Shown piece by piece: positions 1-14,399 of a stretch of DNA of 62,000 bases (its first letter is position 1; each line of letters opens with the position of its first letter). Under the pieces are notes generated by a model. The model saw only the letters and a list, made by a program, of their open reading frames with translations, did no database searches and was not told the origin of the DNA. Position numbers and translations under genes: made by a program. The DNA comes from Lingula anatina (Eukaryota; Brachiopoda; Lingulata; Lingulida; Lingulidae): NCBI RefSeq assembly GCF_001039355.2, contig NW_019774513.1, forward strand, positions 54,481 to 116,480, read 5' to 3'.

Positions 1-255
1 CCATTGTGCTTGGTGTGCCAGTGTGGAGTATGAGCCTGGGATGGCTCTCACACATTGTGTTAGTTGTGACAGTCTGCTGGGTGTGCCATTGTGCTTGGTG
101 TACCAGTGTGGAGAATGAGCCTGGGATGGCTCTCACACATTGCGTTAGTTGTGACAGTCTGCTGGGTGAACCATTGTGCTTGGTGTGCCAGTTTGGAGTA
201 TGAGCCTGGGATGGCTCTCACACATTGTGTTAGTTGTGACGATCTGCTGGATTTG
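1..255. repeat. 85-bp tandem repeat, three copies
   Basis: Three copies of an 85-bp unit start at about 1, 86 and 171, each beginning CCATTGTGCTTGGTGT. They differ by a few substitutions. The last copy ends near 252, and the array may continue to the left of the window. Open frames through it are a by-product of the repeat. Confidence 0.9.
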
Positions 256-373
256 GTAGTATAAGTTGCAACGGTAGATCTAGTGTCATTCTGTGAAGGG
301 AAGAAAAATAATGAAATGTACATTTAGCATGCTTTAACTTAACATAACATATTATTAACTTAACAATTTAACA

Positions 374-405
<32 letters not shown>

Positions 406-570
406 GCTTTTGCTAAATATACCTGTTTTAGCTTTTACTATTTTATATATTGATGCATTAGTTTTTATCATTGTTATGAACTTTGCCGTGCGGTTTTAAG
501 AATAAAACATACTATTATATTATTTTCACCTCCCATTTGCATGTCAGATTTGAACCAACTTTCCCTTCAG

Positions 571-1719
571 GTGCAGACAGTGGATGGAGAGTACAAACCA
601 GCCACACCTATACCTGGTACCATAGTGGTCATCTTGGATGACATGATGCCCAGATGGACCTCGGACAGACTGAAGGCCACGGTGAGTCCAAGACTGCATT
701 CTCTAAGATTTAGATAGATCCATCTGGATCGATCTAACACCCTGGGGGTTCACGCTAAATTGCTGTCAGCCGAGCGCGCACAACACTTAATTATACCCCC
801 TTACAGCTTTTGGTAGGTGGGACAGACATTTTAGCCGGTTAAGCTGACACCAATCTAGTGAGACTCCCCAGGGGGATAGATTGATCTAAATATCTGTGGG
901 AATGGGGTCCAGGAGTGCATTCAGAGCAAATGGCCATGGATCAGTGGACTTACATATCCGCGGACTTAATATGGTGAACCCACTTAAAAGCAATGTCACT
1001 AATTCCCTGGTGGTCTCCCCGCCTCCACCCACGCCATTTAACGGATTAAACCTCGGTTTCTAGGTTTTTATTGCTATAGGCCCCAGCAGTGACGGCGCGT
1101 GTAAAGACAAGGATTATTTCGGGGAATAGGCGGTGTTGCTTTAAAGTGGGGTCAGCCATATTTGGTCGGCGGTTCAGATAGTCCGTGGATTATCTGTTCT
1201 GAATGCCCTCCAAGTTTTAGTTATTTGCATTATTTACGACTCTGCCTCTATTCTATGTGACACACTGGTGCGGTGATAACTTACTTCTTCATTTTGTCCA
1301 ACTTTTTTGTCCGCTTTTTGAACTGTTGCTGTATTAGTTTAAATGTTTAATGTTTTTTTTTATCAGTTTGCTGATCATTTGTTTTCTGACGTGACAGAGA
1401 AATTGGTTTATTGAGTGTGTGTGTGTGTGTGTGTGTGTGTTGGGGGGAGCGGTGATTTAGCATACTACGTAATACAAGTACATCAGCGTCCTGGTGTTAA
1501 AATAAAACTGCTCTGAATATGACATAGTCAAATTTGATTTTTCCTTTTTCCTAGCTTCACCGAGTTACCCCTTCCGATAAGAGGAACACGCGTAGAAGTT
1601 TGGTCTATTTTACTGATCCTGATAGTTGTACGATTGTGAAACCTCTTGACGGATCGGACACGTACCCTCCTATCCGTTATACAAGATACGTGACACAGGT
1701 GCATATGAATGATTTCTAA
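571..1719 (+). CDS. 2OG-Fe(II) dioxygenase, IPNS-like, C-terminal exons (partial)
   Basis: Two coding exons are visible: 571-681 (acceptor TTCAG, donor GTGAGT, phase 0) and 1555-1719 ending in TAA. They encode the last 91 residues of a 2-oxoglutarate/Fe(II)-dependent oxygenase. The first exon carries the strand IPGTIVVILDDMMPRWTSD. The second carries LHRVTP and RRSLVYFTDPD, where family members have the distal Fe-binding His (LHRV) and the 2-oxoglutarate-binding Arg (R-x-S-type motif, here RRS). The HxD half of the iron site would lie in exons left of the window. The frame is intact and the exon lengths (111 and 165 bp) are multiples of three. Members hydroxylate or otherwise oxidise small molecules; the substrate cannot be read here. 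The intron holds two MITE-like elements. Start and gene name are unknown. Confidence 0.8.
694..907. mobile_element. MITE-like element, family 1 (intronic)
   Basis: A short element with imperfect inverted ends: TGCATTCTCTAAGATTTAGAT on the left and the reverse complement of GATCTAAATATCTGTGGGAATG on the right. It shares the block GGGTTCACGCTAAATTGC with an element in an intron of kinase 2 (48630-48757, opposite orientation). No coding capacity. It lies directly downstream of the dioxygenase exon. Confidence 0.6.
914..1212. mobile_element. MITE-like element, family 2 (intronic)
   Basis: Imperfect inverted ends: GTGCATTCAGAGCAAATGG on the left and CTGTTCTGAATGCCCTCC on the right. Inside them are matching blocks with 'ggtgaacccactt' on one side and 'aagtggggtcagccatat' on the other. 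A related partial copy lies near 60888-61062. It abuts the family 1 element. No ORF. Confidence 0.5.
1414..1441. repeat. (GT)n microsatellite
   Basis: Uninterrupted GT dinucleotide tract inside the last intron of the dioxygenase gene. Confidence 0.95.
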
Positions 1720-4650
1720 GACATAGTTGGGGACATTGCTGCATTGGACTGCATGTAAGTTGGTTTTGTTATTCCTGGCTATTTGCAGTTGATCTCGTAA
1801 ATGTGGTTGGTGCTAATTTGTAACTGTTTTTGTTGGGGGACAGTTAATGGGATCCCTCAATTTCACACCACAGTTACCTTTATTGTCAGATAACCATTAT
1901 TCTTAAAAACATTGTTAGTATCATATCTATAGTCTCTTGGTAATGATAAAAGTGCTCTCCTTCTATAGATATTCAGATAATTCAATTGTCAAGTTTACTG
2001 GTCCCATTGACCTTTAGACCCATTGATCTTGGTCTCTGCTGTCGTTTTTTAGTATCACCAAGTGTTCTCGCCAACCATGATGTGGATGTAGTGATTGCAG
2101 CTGTTACACGAATTGAAAAAAGTATCCACCAATATGATATATAAAATCCAGCTTCATTCAGCAAACACTATTTAGAATGACACAGACCGAAAATTAGCTG
2201 GTAAAATTGAATGGCATAGGATGGACATATGTACCGCACACATGGCTTATCAGATGATGAAGTTACCTTACTAATATTTAAGTGTTGTCTAACATTAGAA
2301 TTCAAGCTTTTGCCAAGTTGCTTAAAACATTGATTCTGATGATAAGTTATAAAAGTTATCTATCCATATTTATTGTTGAAATGAAAATGTGCTCCTTTTA
2401 AATTTCTCTCGTAGGCTAATTGCTAAATGCAGTCATAAAACAGAAAGTACTCCTGTAAGTACAAATCCGTTACTATTCGAAAAATAATTATGGATAAGAA
2501 TAATCGGAAGTAAAAAATTATTTTGTGTCGATCTGTATTTAGTTTTTTTAAAACTTTTTAAAAATTATTAAAATAATTGAGTACCTCTTGGGTATACATG
2601 TATACTGCTGTTTGACACTGCTTTATGCTGTGATTGGCTATCAGGGGTTGTTGGTTGTTCTCCAGACAAGAAACTCCAGGCATTTGGTGCCTCTTTAGAA
2701 CTATTGAAAACATAACTCCACAATATGGGCAAAGATGAAAAAACACCATCTACAAATATGAAATATAATACTAGTATGCTCTGCATCGATCTCAAGAGTA
2801 TACCGTACCATCATAATTGAGAACTATAATATCATCAAAGACATTTATACCATGGGCACAGAATCCTTTTAAAACTTTTTTAATTACTCTTAATGTAGTT
2901 ATAAATATCCTGGCAGTACCACGTTTTCATTTTATTTTAACACTTTGAGTTAACAGTTTTATTTGTCTTATTATATTTAGTGAATGAAACAAATGTACAA
3001 TCCAACTGTTTTACTTGCAAATAAACATTTGTATAATTATATTCGCTATTTTGTTACTGTTTAGTGTGTCAGAAAGTTCCTCTGAATGTTTTGATCCTTT
3101 TTAAGATTTTAGATTTCTCTGTTATTATGGTCTGACCTAAACATCTCAACTTTTTAAAATTATTTTTGGGCTAGGGCACTAGGTAAGGAAACATTTGATC
3201 TTTCGTCATTATTTAAAGTCTTTGAAATGATTATGCGTGAATTTTAGCTACAAACATTTATTTTGTCAGACTGCAAAGAAAAAAATTATTTACTCGTTTC
3301 TCTAAAGTGCATGTACTGTATATCAGCAATCATTGTGTATGAAAGCAATGAGTTGTACTGTGCATCTGTGGTATAAACCAAGAAATTGTTTTTAAGTTTT
3401 TAAGTATGCTTTTCGTCAGCAAAATAATAATAATAATAATAATAGTGGAATTGCTCATAGAGTAAACACTTGCAAACTATAACACATTTGATATAATAAA
3501 CATTTATGTAACTGCAAGCAAGAATTCCAAGACATAATAGAGAGCCCTGAATACCTTAACCCTATGGGCCAGTTAAATTTATTGCTGCTGTTTAACGTGA
3601 GAACTATGACCCAGAAGATTAATATGCTGGTTTTGAGAAAAAGTAGTAGGTATAATTAAAATAAATTAATTGATCTATTGGAAAGAATAATGGTACATAT
3701 TTTCAATAACATCAGGACAATTAGGCTACATGATATAATACAACTCACTTAACTCCAATGCCTAACAGTGCACCTTGTTAAGGAATGGGTTACAAGTGAC
3801 AGAAGCTATTATAAAGGGTTTGTCTAAATTGTTCCCCTTTTCATATTTCAGCAGATGTCATTTATGGGCTGTCGTAGTTCACTATGGGCTACGCAATGGG
3901 ATGTTAAGACATTTATTGGGAAGGAAAAGCTTTATATATTTATTGTAATTATTTCTTTATTTAATTTCTTTTAAATGAAATTTACTGATTTGAAGATTTT
4001 TCGCAAGTAATAGTGAATAATAATATTAATAACCTCTCATTTTTCTCTTTCTTAAACTGATGGGTTGGAGGTTGGCAGCGAAAATTGATAAATTTCCTAC
4101 TGTGGCACAGTACACTACTGGTTTCATTGCATTTCCAAAGTTGTATCAGCCAAGAAATGTCAAAATTATCGCGTTTTAGTTACCAATGTGTACACGCGTA
4201 AATTACCTTCGTTAAATGCCTGAACCAAGAGGTGGCACAACCTGGGTGGGAGGCAGTAAAATATCTATGGCCCTAATTCAAACCAAATAATTCTGTCAAT
4301 TTGTAGAAAAATCAATTTCAACAAAAGCAAAACTCTGCATCCGTCATTTATTTTTTATAAGCATATATATATATTAAATAATATTTGTAATATGGCACTG
4401 ATTTCAGTAATATATTTACACATGGGAATGTTAAAATTCATGCATCATTTTAAAAATTCCACAAATACATTGCACTTTTATCTTACATAATATGTACACA
4501 ATAAACTCAGATATTTACAGTCATAACTATATATACATATTAAGTCACAAATGTTTAACTGGTGATGTTCTGTTTCCAGTTTTCACACATTTTACTATCA
4601 ACACAGCCAATTGTGACACCAGCCACAGACAAACATGTCCTCAAGTTCAT
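1720..4650. other. Intergenic, AT-rich, no gene seen
   Basis: This lies between the 3' end of the dioxygenase gene and the 3' end of kinase 1. It presumably holds the 3' UTR of both convergent genes. An AATAAA lies near 3022 on the + strand, and a minus-strand AATAAA (TTTATT at 4347-4352) lies about 300 bp beyond the kinase 1 stop. A small (TAA)n tract is at 3422-3442. Only short chance ORFs are present. Confidence 0.6.
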
Positions 4651-7600
4651 CTACTCATGATCACTGTCACTCTCCATATCTTCTTCATCCATATCTCTGC
4701 TGTCATTGGAACTGCTGCTGTCACATTGCCCAGTGTCTTCATCCATTTGATCTTCACAGCTGTCGAAATTCAGCAGAGCTCCAAAATCTGGGATGCCTCC
4801 TTCCTCCATCTTGGTGCAACTTTCAATCCTTGTAGCTTGGGGCTGTGCTCCATTGTGCAGCAACACATTGGTAGATGGTGCTCTGGTGAATGATGAGCTG
4901 GATGCTGGTCTAACTTGACTATTGCCATTGCCACTTTTAACAACTAAAAACAATAACAAAAGAAATAACACTTATTGGCAAATAAAAATCAAAACTCAAA
5001 AAACGTGTGACTTAAAAGAAAAGGTGATCACTGCTTTGAGGTACTATTTTTTTTTACTGAAACATAAAATCCCAAAAATGCCTTATATCTGCTAATTTTC
5101 TTAATGAACTTGCTTACAAGTCAAATCGCCTTACAAAAAACTCCACGATATATCATGCACTTGAATCATGAAAAAAAAAAAAAAATTAAAATCAGATATA
5201 AATTCAAAGAAGCTTAAACACGTACACATAGCCAGTGCTCGGTGTCGGAGAGCATCTTTAGGTGTGACCCTGCTGGTGACCACTGACATCAAGTCCTCCA
5301 ATAGACCCCTCATCTCTCCCACGCACACATCCGGGATCTCTTGAAGACACGCTCTGGGATATTCTGAAACCTTTGGGAAAAAAGTAAAATGATTGCTTAA
5401 GGATTCATTTTCTCTCCATTTTTTTATTTCTTCATAATTTCATTTTCTGAGGAGAAAAAAAATTGAAAGTGAATTTTTTTACAATCTATGAAGCAAGTAG
5501 TGTTATTATTGGTTAATAATTTCCAACTTCCTCAGATACTAGAACCATAGCAACTTTTTGCTTGACGACAAAATTGTGATTTAACATAAGACAAAAATTT
5601 TGTCAAAATAAAAACACAGCCCGCACTTACATATTTCAGCAGCTCTTTTGTATTTTTCTCTTCTGGAAAACTTTTCATCTTTTCATAGAAGATATGTTTC
5701 TTCTTGTACATGTGGAGGACAGTACAGCCCACAGCGTACGTATCCACTTTCCCCCAGTCTACCCGACACAGCAGGTCTTCACACGCTTGCTTGCTGGAAT
5801 AACAAGTTGTCCATGATCACTGTCAAGAATGATAATAGATCTGAATTTTTTGTTTGATGCTCCCCCCCCCCCCATTAAATTAAACAAGACACTGAAAGTC
5901 AATCAGGTTTTGTCAATTTACCATGAGATGAAGCATTACAATTTTTTGTTGAACGTTTGTTTAAATAATTTAACATCAGTCTGTGAAGGGCAGAACCATG
6001 CAGTACTTTTACCTTGACCAGCCCACTGGACAGAACAACAGGAAAATTAGGTTGAGATTTTATCATTTAACTTTGTCCACTAGAGATAAGGGACTATTGG
6101 GCTACATCCAGGGTTAGAAATTAAGGCTGGACCGTCTGCCCGGGGTTGACCACTTTCAGAACGGGCTGAGAAGTTTTCCCACCCGGCAGACATTCAGTCC
6201 AGCTACTTTTCAAGATGGCTCGACTTTCGGTCCAGCAACTAATTTTCCTAAGAGGCAAACACTGGCTACATCTGATTTCAGTGATGGAGTCAGACAAGTA
6301 CTCACCCAAGAAACACCTTGACCAGCACAGTGCACAGTTCAGGGGAGCAGTGGGCAGCGGTCAGTCCCAACAGGTCTGGACTGTCCTGGGGCGTAATGCA
6401 AGCACCGAAGTCCAGCAGCTTAATTCTTAGGCCGTATCCATCCAGTCCAGGCCGAACACCAATGTTGTCAGCTGAGAAGGAAACAATGTGACAGTTGTTT
6501 TTTTAAATGCAACAATGTATCAGCTGAAAGGAAACAAAATAACTTTTCTGTTAGTGGTATGACAAGATGGCATCCATATACCTCTAATATCTGTGAAAAG
6601 AAGTTGCAATAAAAGGAGTCAATCACAATGAGATGATTACATTTTCAATACAGAATTGTCAAAAGAGAGGGTCCCACTGGGGAGGGAGGAAGTGATGATA
6701 ATTCACAGTAAATAAAAATTCATATCATATTGAAAATGTGAATTGAAAATCACAAATCACTTGGGATAACGACTTCATTTCGCAAAGGATAAAGAATAAG
6801 AAGTCACTTTCACAAGTCGCAAAATGGGGTGTTTCACAGATCATGTTAAATAATATGAATATTTCATGCACCTTGGGGAGAAAAAGTAGCTTTCAGGAAA
6901 TCTAATATATTTCTAATATTTGAGCATCTTTATAACAATCACACAGATGTTACCTTTGATGTCCCTGTGATAGATATTAAAGCTGTGTAAATACGCCACT
7001 ACATCCAACAACTGGGCAGTGACTTCCTTGATTTCAATTTCATCCATTTCATTCGATAGTAAGAACTGGGTCAGGTTACACCCTGAATAAGAAAAAAATT
7101 ACCATTCATAAACATCAAATATTTCTTTTGAACTTTATTTACTTAGGGTAAAAACAGAAAAATATAAAATTTATCTTTCTCATGGCCCTCCTGAGGTCAG
7201 TTAAAAATAATGAAAGATGAGAATTAAAAAAAGAAAATAGAAAAATGCTATGTTTATACTATAAAAATAACAGGTGCCATCAGCAAAAAAAAAAAAAAAA
7301 AAATCTTTGATAGTATTCACCTAAGATAATTGGGTCACAACCAGAAAAATGCTGACAATTGAAATTTTAATCTAATGTTGTGTTGGTGGGAAGAATTTTT
7401 TTAAAATATATGTATATATCCTACAAGAATCTTTTAAGCTGCTGGTAAGGAGCTGTAGCATGTCATCCGAAGACCAACTTTTCATTCAAATAGTGAGTAA
7501 TTGCTATAGATATGTGTATGTAGGTGTGTTTCAAACTTTTCCTACCTGAATACTCTTGGAGTATATAATAGTTCTCTGGAGTGTTGATAAACCCGTACAC

Positions 7601-10600
7601 TTGGGGTATGTTTCTGTGTAAGATTTGGAGAGGCACGACAACTTCGCTCCCGCGAAACTTTGCCTTGTTTAACACCTGCAATAAAAAATAAAACTCCACA
7701 TTAGAAAGTATGATTATAACAATAAATAAACAATTATCACAGTGACATTTAAAGTATGATTTATGTTATAGTTATGTTAATAGATGCATGTTAAACATTT
7801 CTTAAAGACAAAACCATGAAATATAACTCCAAACAACAGAAAATCCAGTTAAAGGTTTTGAATTACCTCTTTCTTCACAAATTCTGTGCGTTTTTTGTCA
7901 CTTAGCGTGCAACACAGGCTGACGCGACCGTAGCTGCCCTTTCCTAACACCTTTACATGCTCATAATGTACACCTTCATCAAAACTGTCCTCAACTTCTT
8001 GTGCTATTTTCTAGAATATTAATGCAATAGCTTGAGTCATAATGTTATCAATATAATACAGACATGGTAGATTTTGCATATGTACATGTACAATAGATCT
8101 GGGCATGAACCGGTAAAGCAAACAAAAACAAACAATCACTTATTGCATTTCTTTTCAAAGTCCTTAAAAAAATTCAAATACATTGTGCATTCAGCTACTT
8201 AAAGGGATAATAACTCTTCGTATGAGATCTATATTTCATAATAAAAACCTTGTGAATAACTCATAGAAATATAATATATTCTGTTTTACCACACAAACAG
8301 CAGTTATAGCTTTTATTCTGATATTTGAACTTGTCTTTAGACCACGTGACCTCCATTGATGTCTATACTCTGTTAAAATCTCTTAAGAGATTTTAACAAA
8401 AAACCAAACTTTTAAGAAAAAAACCAGGGACTAACTTTGAATGTAAAAATGGATTCATTAACCATTGGTAAGTATGGGAAAATTGTTGTTTACTCCAGGA
8501 AAATTCATTTTTTGGCCGAAACGAAGAGTTATTATTGCTTTAATTATAGGATGACTGGAAACAATTATTGTGATGTGATATCTAGTATATTGTCTTCAGG
8601 TGTAATATCACTGCATTACCTCACAAACAATGGCCCCTATAATCCCCAAGGTCACACGACATGGGTCAAGGTCATGCATGTATTGGCACAGTCCTTCAGC
8701 AGTTGAATAGACAACTTTCCTACATGAAATACAATATCATATATTTTCATTATTGCTTGATGACTGGTTTCTATTGCAGTGCAAATTACAGTTTACCCAA
8801 TAGTCCAAGCTTAGTTGCGCTCTAACCTAATTAAAATTTGCCCCTATCTAACCATATAATACTCAAAATTCAGAAAGTTTTAACTAACTGAAATGTGAAA
8901 GATAAAGTTTTAAGCCAAATACAAATATCTATTCATAACTATCATCAGCTTCAAAAAGTCAACATTTCTCATTCAATAATTACCCTGACACCAATTTGTT
9001 AAAAGGTGATTGGGGGTTATTTGACACTTCGCTCTCATAAACCCAGGGCTGTGTGCCCCTTAAGGCTCTGCTGTAGACTTCTTCTTTGATGAACTTGGGA
9101 TAGGGGCTGTCATCAGTTGCCTGGACACACTGCTGTTTGGGCCTGTCTACAGTGGGGGCTATGTATCCCAGAGGGGTCCCAAAGCCTACAGAGTCTCCCC
9201 TGTGCAGTTTGGCCTGTTTGACGGGGGGCAAGCTTTGTGCTGGTCCTTCACAGCCACTGTATAAACTGTTTACACTGTGTTTGGTGCCTGTTGGCTCAAG
9301 CTGAAATAAAATCACAATCAATTTCCAATGAATTTCAATTTTTTATGAGGAAAAACAAATTCCCTGTGAACTGGTTTACACTGAAACACCACTTTGCTTT
9401 ACTGAATAAACTTAATGATAAAGTAAATAAGGAATTCCACTCTGTTGTGCCCATTTCTGCAAACAAGATGTTTACAAAGAAGTGAAGTTAATCTTGAACT
9501 GTACTTATATTTGTTACTGTAATTTGTTAACATAAAGCAATTCAATTATCACCTTGTCTCCATCTTCTTCCCTGCTTGCCACATCCTCCTCCATTAAATC
9601 TTCTGCTAAAAAATTCAAATATTGGACTTATATACAAAGAGGTTGACCAAAATTCCAGAAAAACAATATTCAAGCTTTCAAAAAAAAAAAAATAATAATA
9701 ATAAATAAATAAAAAATTCAAGTATTTATCTGAAATAAAACCTAACTGCTACTTTATTCTAATTTACTGATTTCTCAGCAATCAATCGGTGCAAATTCAC
9801 GCTTAAAAATCTAGTTATCTCTTTTCACATGTCTGTTCCACCCCAAGTCTAATCATCTGATTTAAGCAAAAACTCTATCATACCTATATCAAACAGCCAT
9901 TTACTGTCACTCTCTGTGAGCTCCAAGCTTTGGCTCAGCTTTTTCAGTATCAAATCTAGTTTATGGCTCTCCTTCAGCAAAACCTCATCTAAATAGGGGC
10001 CACTTAAATGCTTTGAGATGTTATCTGAAATAATATATGTAATACATCAGAAAGTGCTCAAGTAACTTAAAACCAATGACAGCATCATAGAAAATGAAAA
10101 CATTTTTCTCTTCAGAAGCTAAAATCACAAATTACAACTTGAAGTAAAACCTTTTTTCACTTCATCATGGCTATGTACATCTACATTTTTAATCCTAGAG
10201 GAATATACAAAGTTAAGTTGCTATTTGGTAACCTTGATACAAGTGAAAAGTATTTCCCTATCATTTATCAGTAATTACAATTTACCTGCTCTCCTCTTCA
10301 GTTGTTGTAACACTTCTCTACTCAGCCCCCGACGCTTCTCAGCATCGTTGACCAGTTCCTCCATCTTCTTTATGATACTCTCATAGTATCCCTGTCCCAT
10401 CTGTTCCACGCATTCCTGTGCTCCCGTCCCCTCTTGTATAGAAGGTCGAATGGGTGTTTCAGGGATTTGTGCGGACTCTGTAGTAGCTGTGTATGGGATA
10501 CTGTGCATCTTGCGAAACTGTGGTCTGACTGCAATGCTGGCTTGTCTTGCTTCTGGCTCCACTTGGCTTTCATCTGCTGACACCTGGTGTTGGTTATCTT

Positions 10601-13576
10601 GAACTGCATCTTCAGTCGTTTGCAAACTCACTGTGACAGGCTCCTTAAAAACAAATATACATTTTTATTGTAATACATATACTTTGATTTCAAAAAAGCA
10701 ACATCATTCAATCAACTAGAAAGAACAGTCATTTATTCAGTCTCATTCTGATTTTCTAGTTAAACCATAGTTTTAGTAACATAATTTATTTTAATAGACC
10801 TCCCCCCTACATAATTAGTAAAAATTAATTATGAAACCCGTTTCAAAACATTCCTAAAAAACATCATTCACAGTAAAAGTAACAGCAACTAAATCACTGC
10901 CATTCCACTTTGTCCCACCTGTGCCAATTCTTGCCCATGGCTGACCACACCAGAAGCTTCCTGGATGCTCATGCTTTCCACGCCTCCTTCAAGCTGACCG
11001 AGGCAACCAACTACTCTTACACTTAATGTGTCAGCTGTAATAGAAGCAAAAACAAATTTTCATAAGCAACAATACATAAACATTCTTCGTCACCTGGCAC
11101 TTTCTTTTTGCTCACAACTCTTCTTTCAAATTGTCCAAGACAACTGTACACTTCTTCTGTAAATGAAACAATAACATTTACTTCACCTGTTACTTTCTCC
11201 GACTCCCATGCATAACACTGGATGAACTATAAGAATCCAACACTTGAATGGGGATCAAAAAGAAAGGTGTCAAGTCTTTTCTAGCAAAATTTGACACCCG
11301 TATACTCTCAAGCCAAATGTTAAATATTACCTAATTGAATTTCTATTCTTTAAATTTTAAAGAAATCTCTTTGAACCTTGATTAAGAAACATTGTATCAA
11401 TGGCAGCCACCTACCAACTGACGCCATGTCTTCCTGGTTCTCATTGGTCACCAGGTTTATACCCAGCTCCTCAGCAATCTGACTGCCATCTTCCATCGCA
11501 GCCTCACTATCACCCTGCATCACAATCTTGGCTACAGCGGAGAGATCTTGTCCCACTGGTTCATTTTCAACCATCATCAACATCTTCTTTGCCTCTAGCT
11601 CTTCATCCTCTGTAAATTGGGCCTTTGTGGGCTTGCCATCTGCTGGTGCCCCAACAGGAGTGTCTTCGCTGAAGGCAGTTAAATCTGGAGCCTGGGGCGT
11701 CACTGGGAAACCACAGGGTCTGGTACGACTCTGTACATTGTTAGGAGCCAAGCCCTCACACTGATCTGCCTGGGTGCCCAATCCACCATCTTGAATCTCC
11801 ACCTCCATTGCCTCGCTGGGGTTTTCATTTTGTGAGTCACCACCAACGAGTCCTTTAACTGCCACTTTAACTGCCAGCAGGTTTTGGTCACCTGTTGGGT
11901 CTGAGATGAGCCCCCCAGGTAGTGGTGCTGGTTCTGCTCCAGGGATCAACTTTGGTGGCATACCTCCCTCAATTTGGGGAGGGTCTTGGGTGTGGCTGCC
12001 CACATCACACTCTAATTCTGGAATTACAAAGTGATAATTTGAAAACCACTGAATTAATAATTAATTTTATAATTTTTATTTTTTTCATCTTGTAAAATTC
12101 TGTACTTTCTACAGCAAGACCAGCCATTGTCTACATTTACTAGGTGAACCATAACAATAACAAACCTGCACAGGCTGATCACCTGATTTTATTTATTTTC
12201 TATTTCCTAAGCCTATTTTCTTTAATAAGATGATTCTACTGAAAATAATTTAGTCATAAATTCACCTGAAGTAAAAATATTCTCTATACAGACTTGTAAA
12301 GCTGCTTTGTTACTGTTGGCAACTGCCCAAATACACTGAACAAATATGTACTCTCAAAGTGAAACAGGAAGAATTCTAAAAGATGATTACTCATAAATTG
12401 TTTGATTCAAGAAATGAAAAAGTCATTTGCTAGTTACTTGACCCTTAGCTTCCTGTTCACCAACAAACAATGCCTACCACTTCGGGTCAATTTTTATCAA
12501 GTAAAAACAATCATTACTGATTACCCACTGGCTGAGAGCTGGCAAACCTTATTCAGGTTCACAGTTCTTCTCCTATCATCATGTAGTATACTGTGCCTTA
12601 TTGGCTGATTTACATCCAATCACTGCAAGTCTAATATTTTTTCTTCAACAGTTTTTATCAGCATATTGACTTCCTCACATTCAATGCATCACAACTCAAT
12701 ATTCCTATAACCTATGGACTCAGCAATGCCCTTCGATCGATATGAATCACATGCCTTGGTGAACAAATAAAAAACAACTCCAAATGCCACATTTTCAAAC
12801 AACAATTGATTTTTATCCTAAACTCACAAGTCGCACCACAATGAATGTTTACTCAAGACAAAACAATTTAGCTTGACTAAATAAATGTGAAAAAGTAAAA
12901 TCTAGCAGAAGGTTCAACTTATTATTCTTTTGGCACCAGCCACTTTTCTGTATATAATTAAATGGATGTGTTATTTTCATTTCAGTGAGATCTGTTTTTC
13001 TTCTATATCTGTGTGATCAATAATATATATATATATATATACACTGATATATACTGATTAATAAGATCGATTTTAATAGGTTAAAATTAAAACCACCAAA
13101 AATGCATTAAATGACAAATTTAATTTACCCTTTATTTAGTCTGTAAGATTTTATCTACTAGTAGACCTATATAGATACCTGTACAAAATCATTGGAATGT
13201 TGCCAACTATAACAAAGGGATTTGTGAGCCTGCAAAAAGGCTTTTAAGACTTCTTTAGGAATTTTTATCCAAAATCCTGCAGGAGTCAATTTACACATAG
13301 CATGTCCTTGTGATCTATCTGCGTGGTTAAATTTAAACAATGTTAAGTTTTAGCTAAACCTGATGTGAATTGGACTCTGTTCTATATGTCATCTTTATAA
13401 ACTGTTTAACCTCTCCATGCAATAGACAGTAAACTTCTGAAAATGGCGTAACTGCAGTAGTGCAATGTGTTTAACAAACAAAGTCAAGACAATAATTAAG
13501 TTGGCGAATAAATATTCTTTTATTTTTAATACCAATCACATAAATGCTGTATTAACTTACCGTATGGGGTGGGCAT
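4651..13576 (-). CDS. NIK/Tpl2-like serine/threonine protein kinase (kinase 1), 921 aa
   Basis: Fourteen coding exons on the minus strand join in frame: 13576-13561, 12017-11415, 11034-10919, 10643-10286, 10024-9884, 9605-9553, 9300-8992, 8010-7867, 7675-7546, 7082-6954, 6471-6306, 5793-5631, 5370-5226, 4943-4651 (TAG). Residues 1-530 are acidic and low-complexity, with a helical stretch at about 365-411. The kinase domain spans about 548-825: glycine loop GKGSYGRV (555-562), ATP lysine at 578 or 579 in EFVKKE, alpha-C Glu 591, HRDIKADN (662-669), DFG (687-689), SPE for APE (709-711), and VDTYAVG in alpha-F. All catalytic residues are present, so an active enzyme is expected. The tail is Ser/Asp/Glu-rich and ends ESDSDHE. 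The FVKK...F..(S)E pattern and the short activation loop resemble MAP3K14 (NIK) and MAP3K8 (Tpl2), which act upstream of NF-kB/MAPK. That assignment is by eye; orthology is not proven. Confidence 0.85.
13022..13043. repeat. (AT)n microsatellite
   Basis: A run of alternating AT within the first coding intron of kinase 1. The intron from 12018 to 13560 otherwise shows no exon-like sequence. Confidence 0.9.
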
Positions 13577-14290
13577 GCTGGCTACAAAATTCCTCTACAT
13601 GAATGTCCTGTTCGTGTGAATACTTGTTAAAATCTAATCACCTGAAAGAGTGTGAAATAAAATACTATACTTAAAGCTGCCACAGATATATCTCCATCGA
13701 GATGTAAAATTTCGTGTTGTAACTGCAATGTCTTTGGTTTATTTGTTATCACTAATAATTAGCATTAACTGATGATATTTAATAAAATCAAACCGTAAGA
13801 AGAAAAGTCACAATAGTATTCTACTATGACCACTTCCTGGTGACAATGGCCTAGGCTAAAGTGAAACTTCTCAAGATCTTGATCAAACTCAAATAACACA
13901 CAAACGAAAAATTTTAATAACTTCAGTGACAAGAGGAGGCGCAATCAAAAACAATTTCTCTTTAATCGTGAAGGAAAACTTCAGAAAACATAAGTTTTAA
14001 CGAGTGAATGTAACCACAGATTGCAGCGCCTATGTAAACAAAGACCGTGTGGAACAAGGAATCCAAGATGGACGATCAGTTTCATATTTGCCACCACAAA
14101 AATCATCTATTTTCCTTGTAATAAAACAGATAAATTGACAACACATAGATAATTAGATGCTCGAATGTGTAACAAAACTGTCATTACAATTAAGGTAAGC
14201 ATTCGGTAGACTTTTCGAGTAAATACCTGTTGTTTTGACTACGGCACCTGCAGTCCCGCCATTTAGGTTCCCTCTGTCCTTCGATCATGC
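13561..14290 (-). promoter_or_regulatory. Kinase 1 5' end: UTR exons and CRE/CCAAT promoter motifs
   Basis: The start ATG is at 13576-13574, in an exon whose acceptor (TTTCAG) is at about 13642. Upstream, a likely non-coding first exon ends at 14227 with donor GTATTT. Near 14291-14302 the overlapping palindromes CACGTG and TGACGTCA occur. An inverted GATTGG (a CCAAT box read on the minus strand) lies at 14320-14325. These fit a promoter, but the start site is inferred. Confidence 0.45.
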
Positions 14291-14399
14291 CACGTGACGT
14301 CAACATAAACACGAGCTTTGATTGGATAACCTCTCCGTCATTGCTTTAAATAGAAATAAAAGGGGATTCCCCTTCTAGCCTGCCTTTCCAAGAAGATTG

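Noticed and set aside
4492-4893. Plus-strand 133-codon ORF
   Set aside because: Antisense to the last exon of kinase 1, whose frame joins the preceding exon with correct phase.
11400-11764. Plus-strand ORFs within 11.4-11.8 kb
   Set aside because: Antisense to the large second coding exon of kinase 1.
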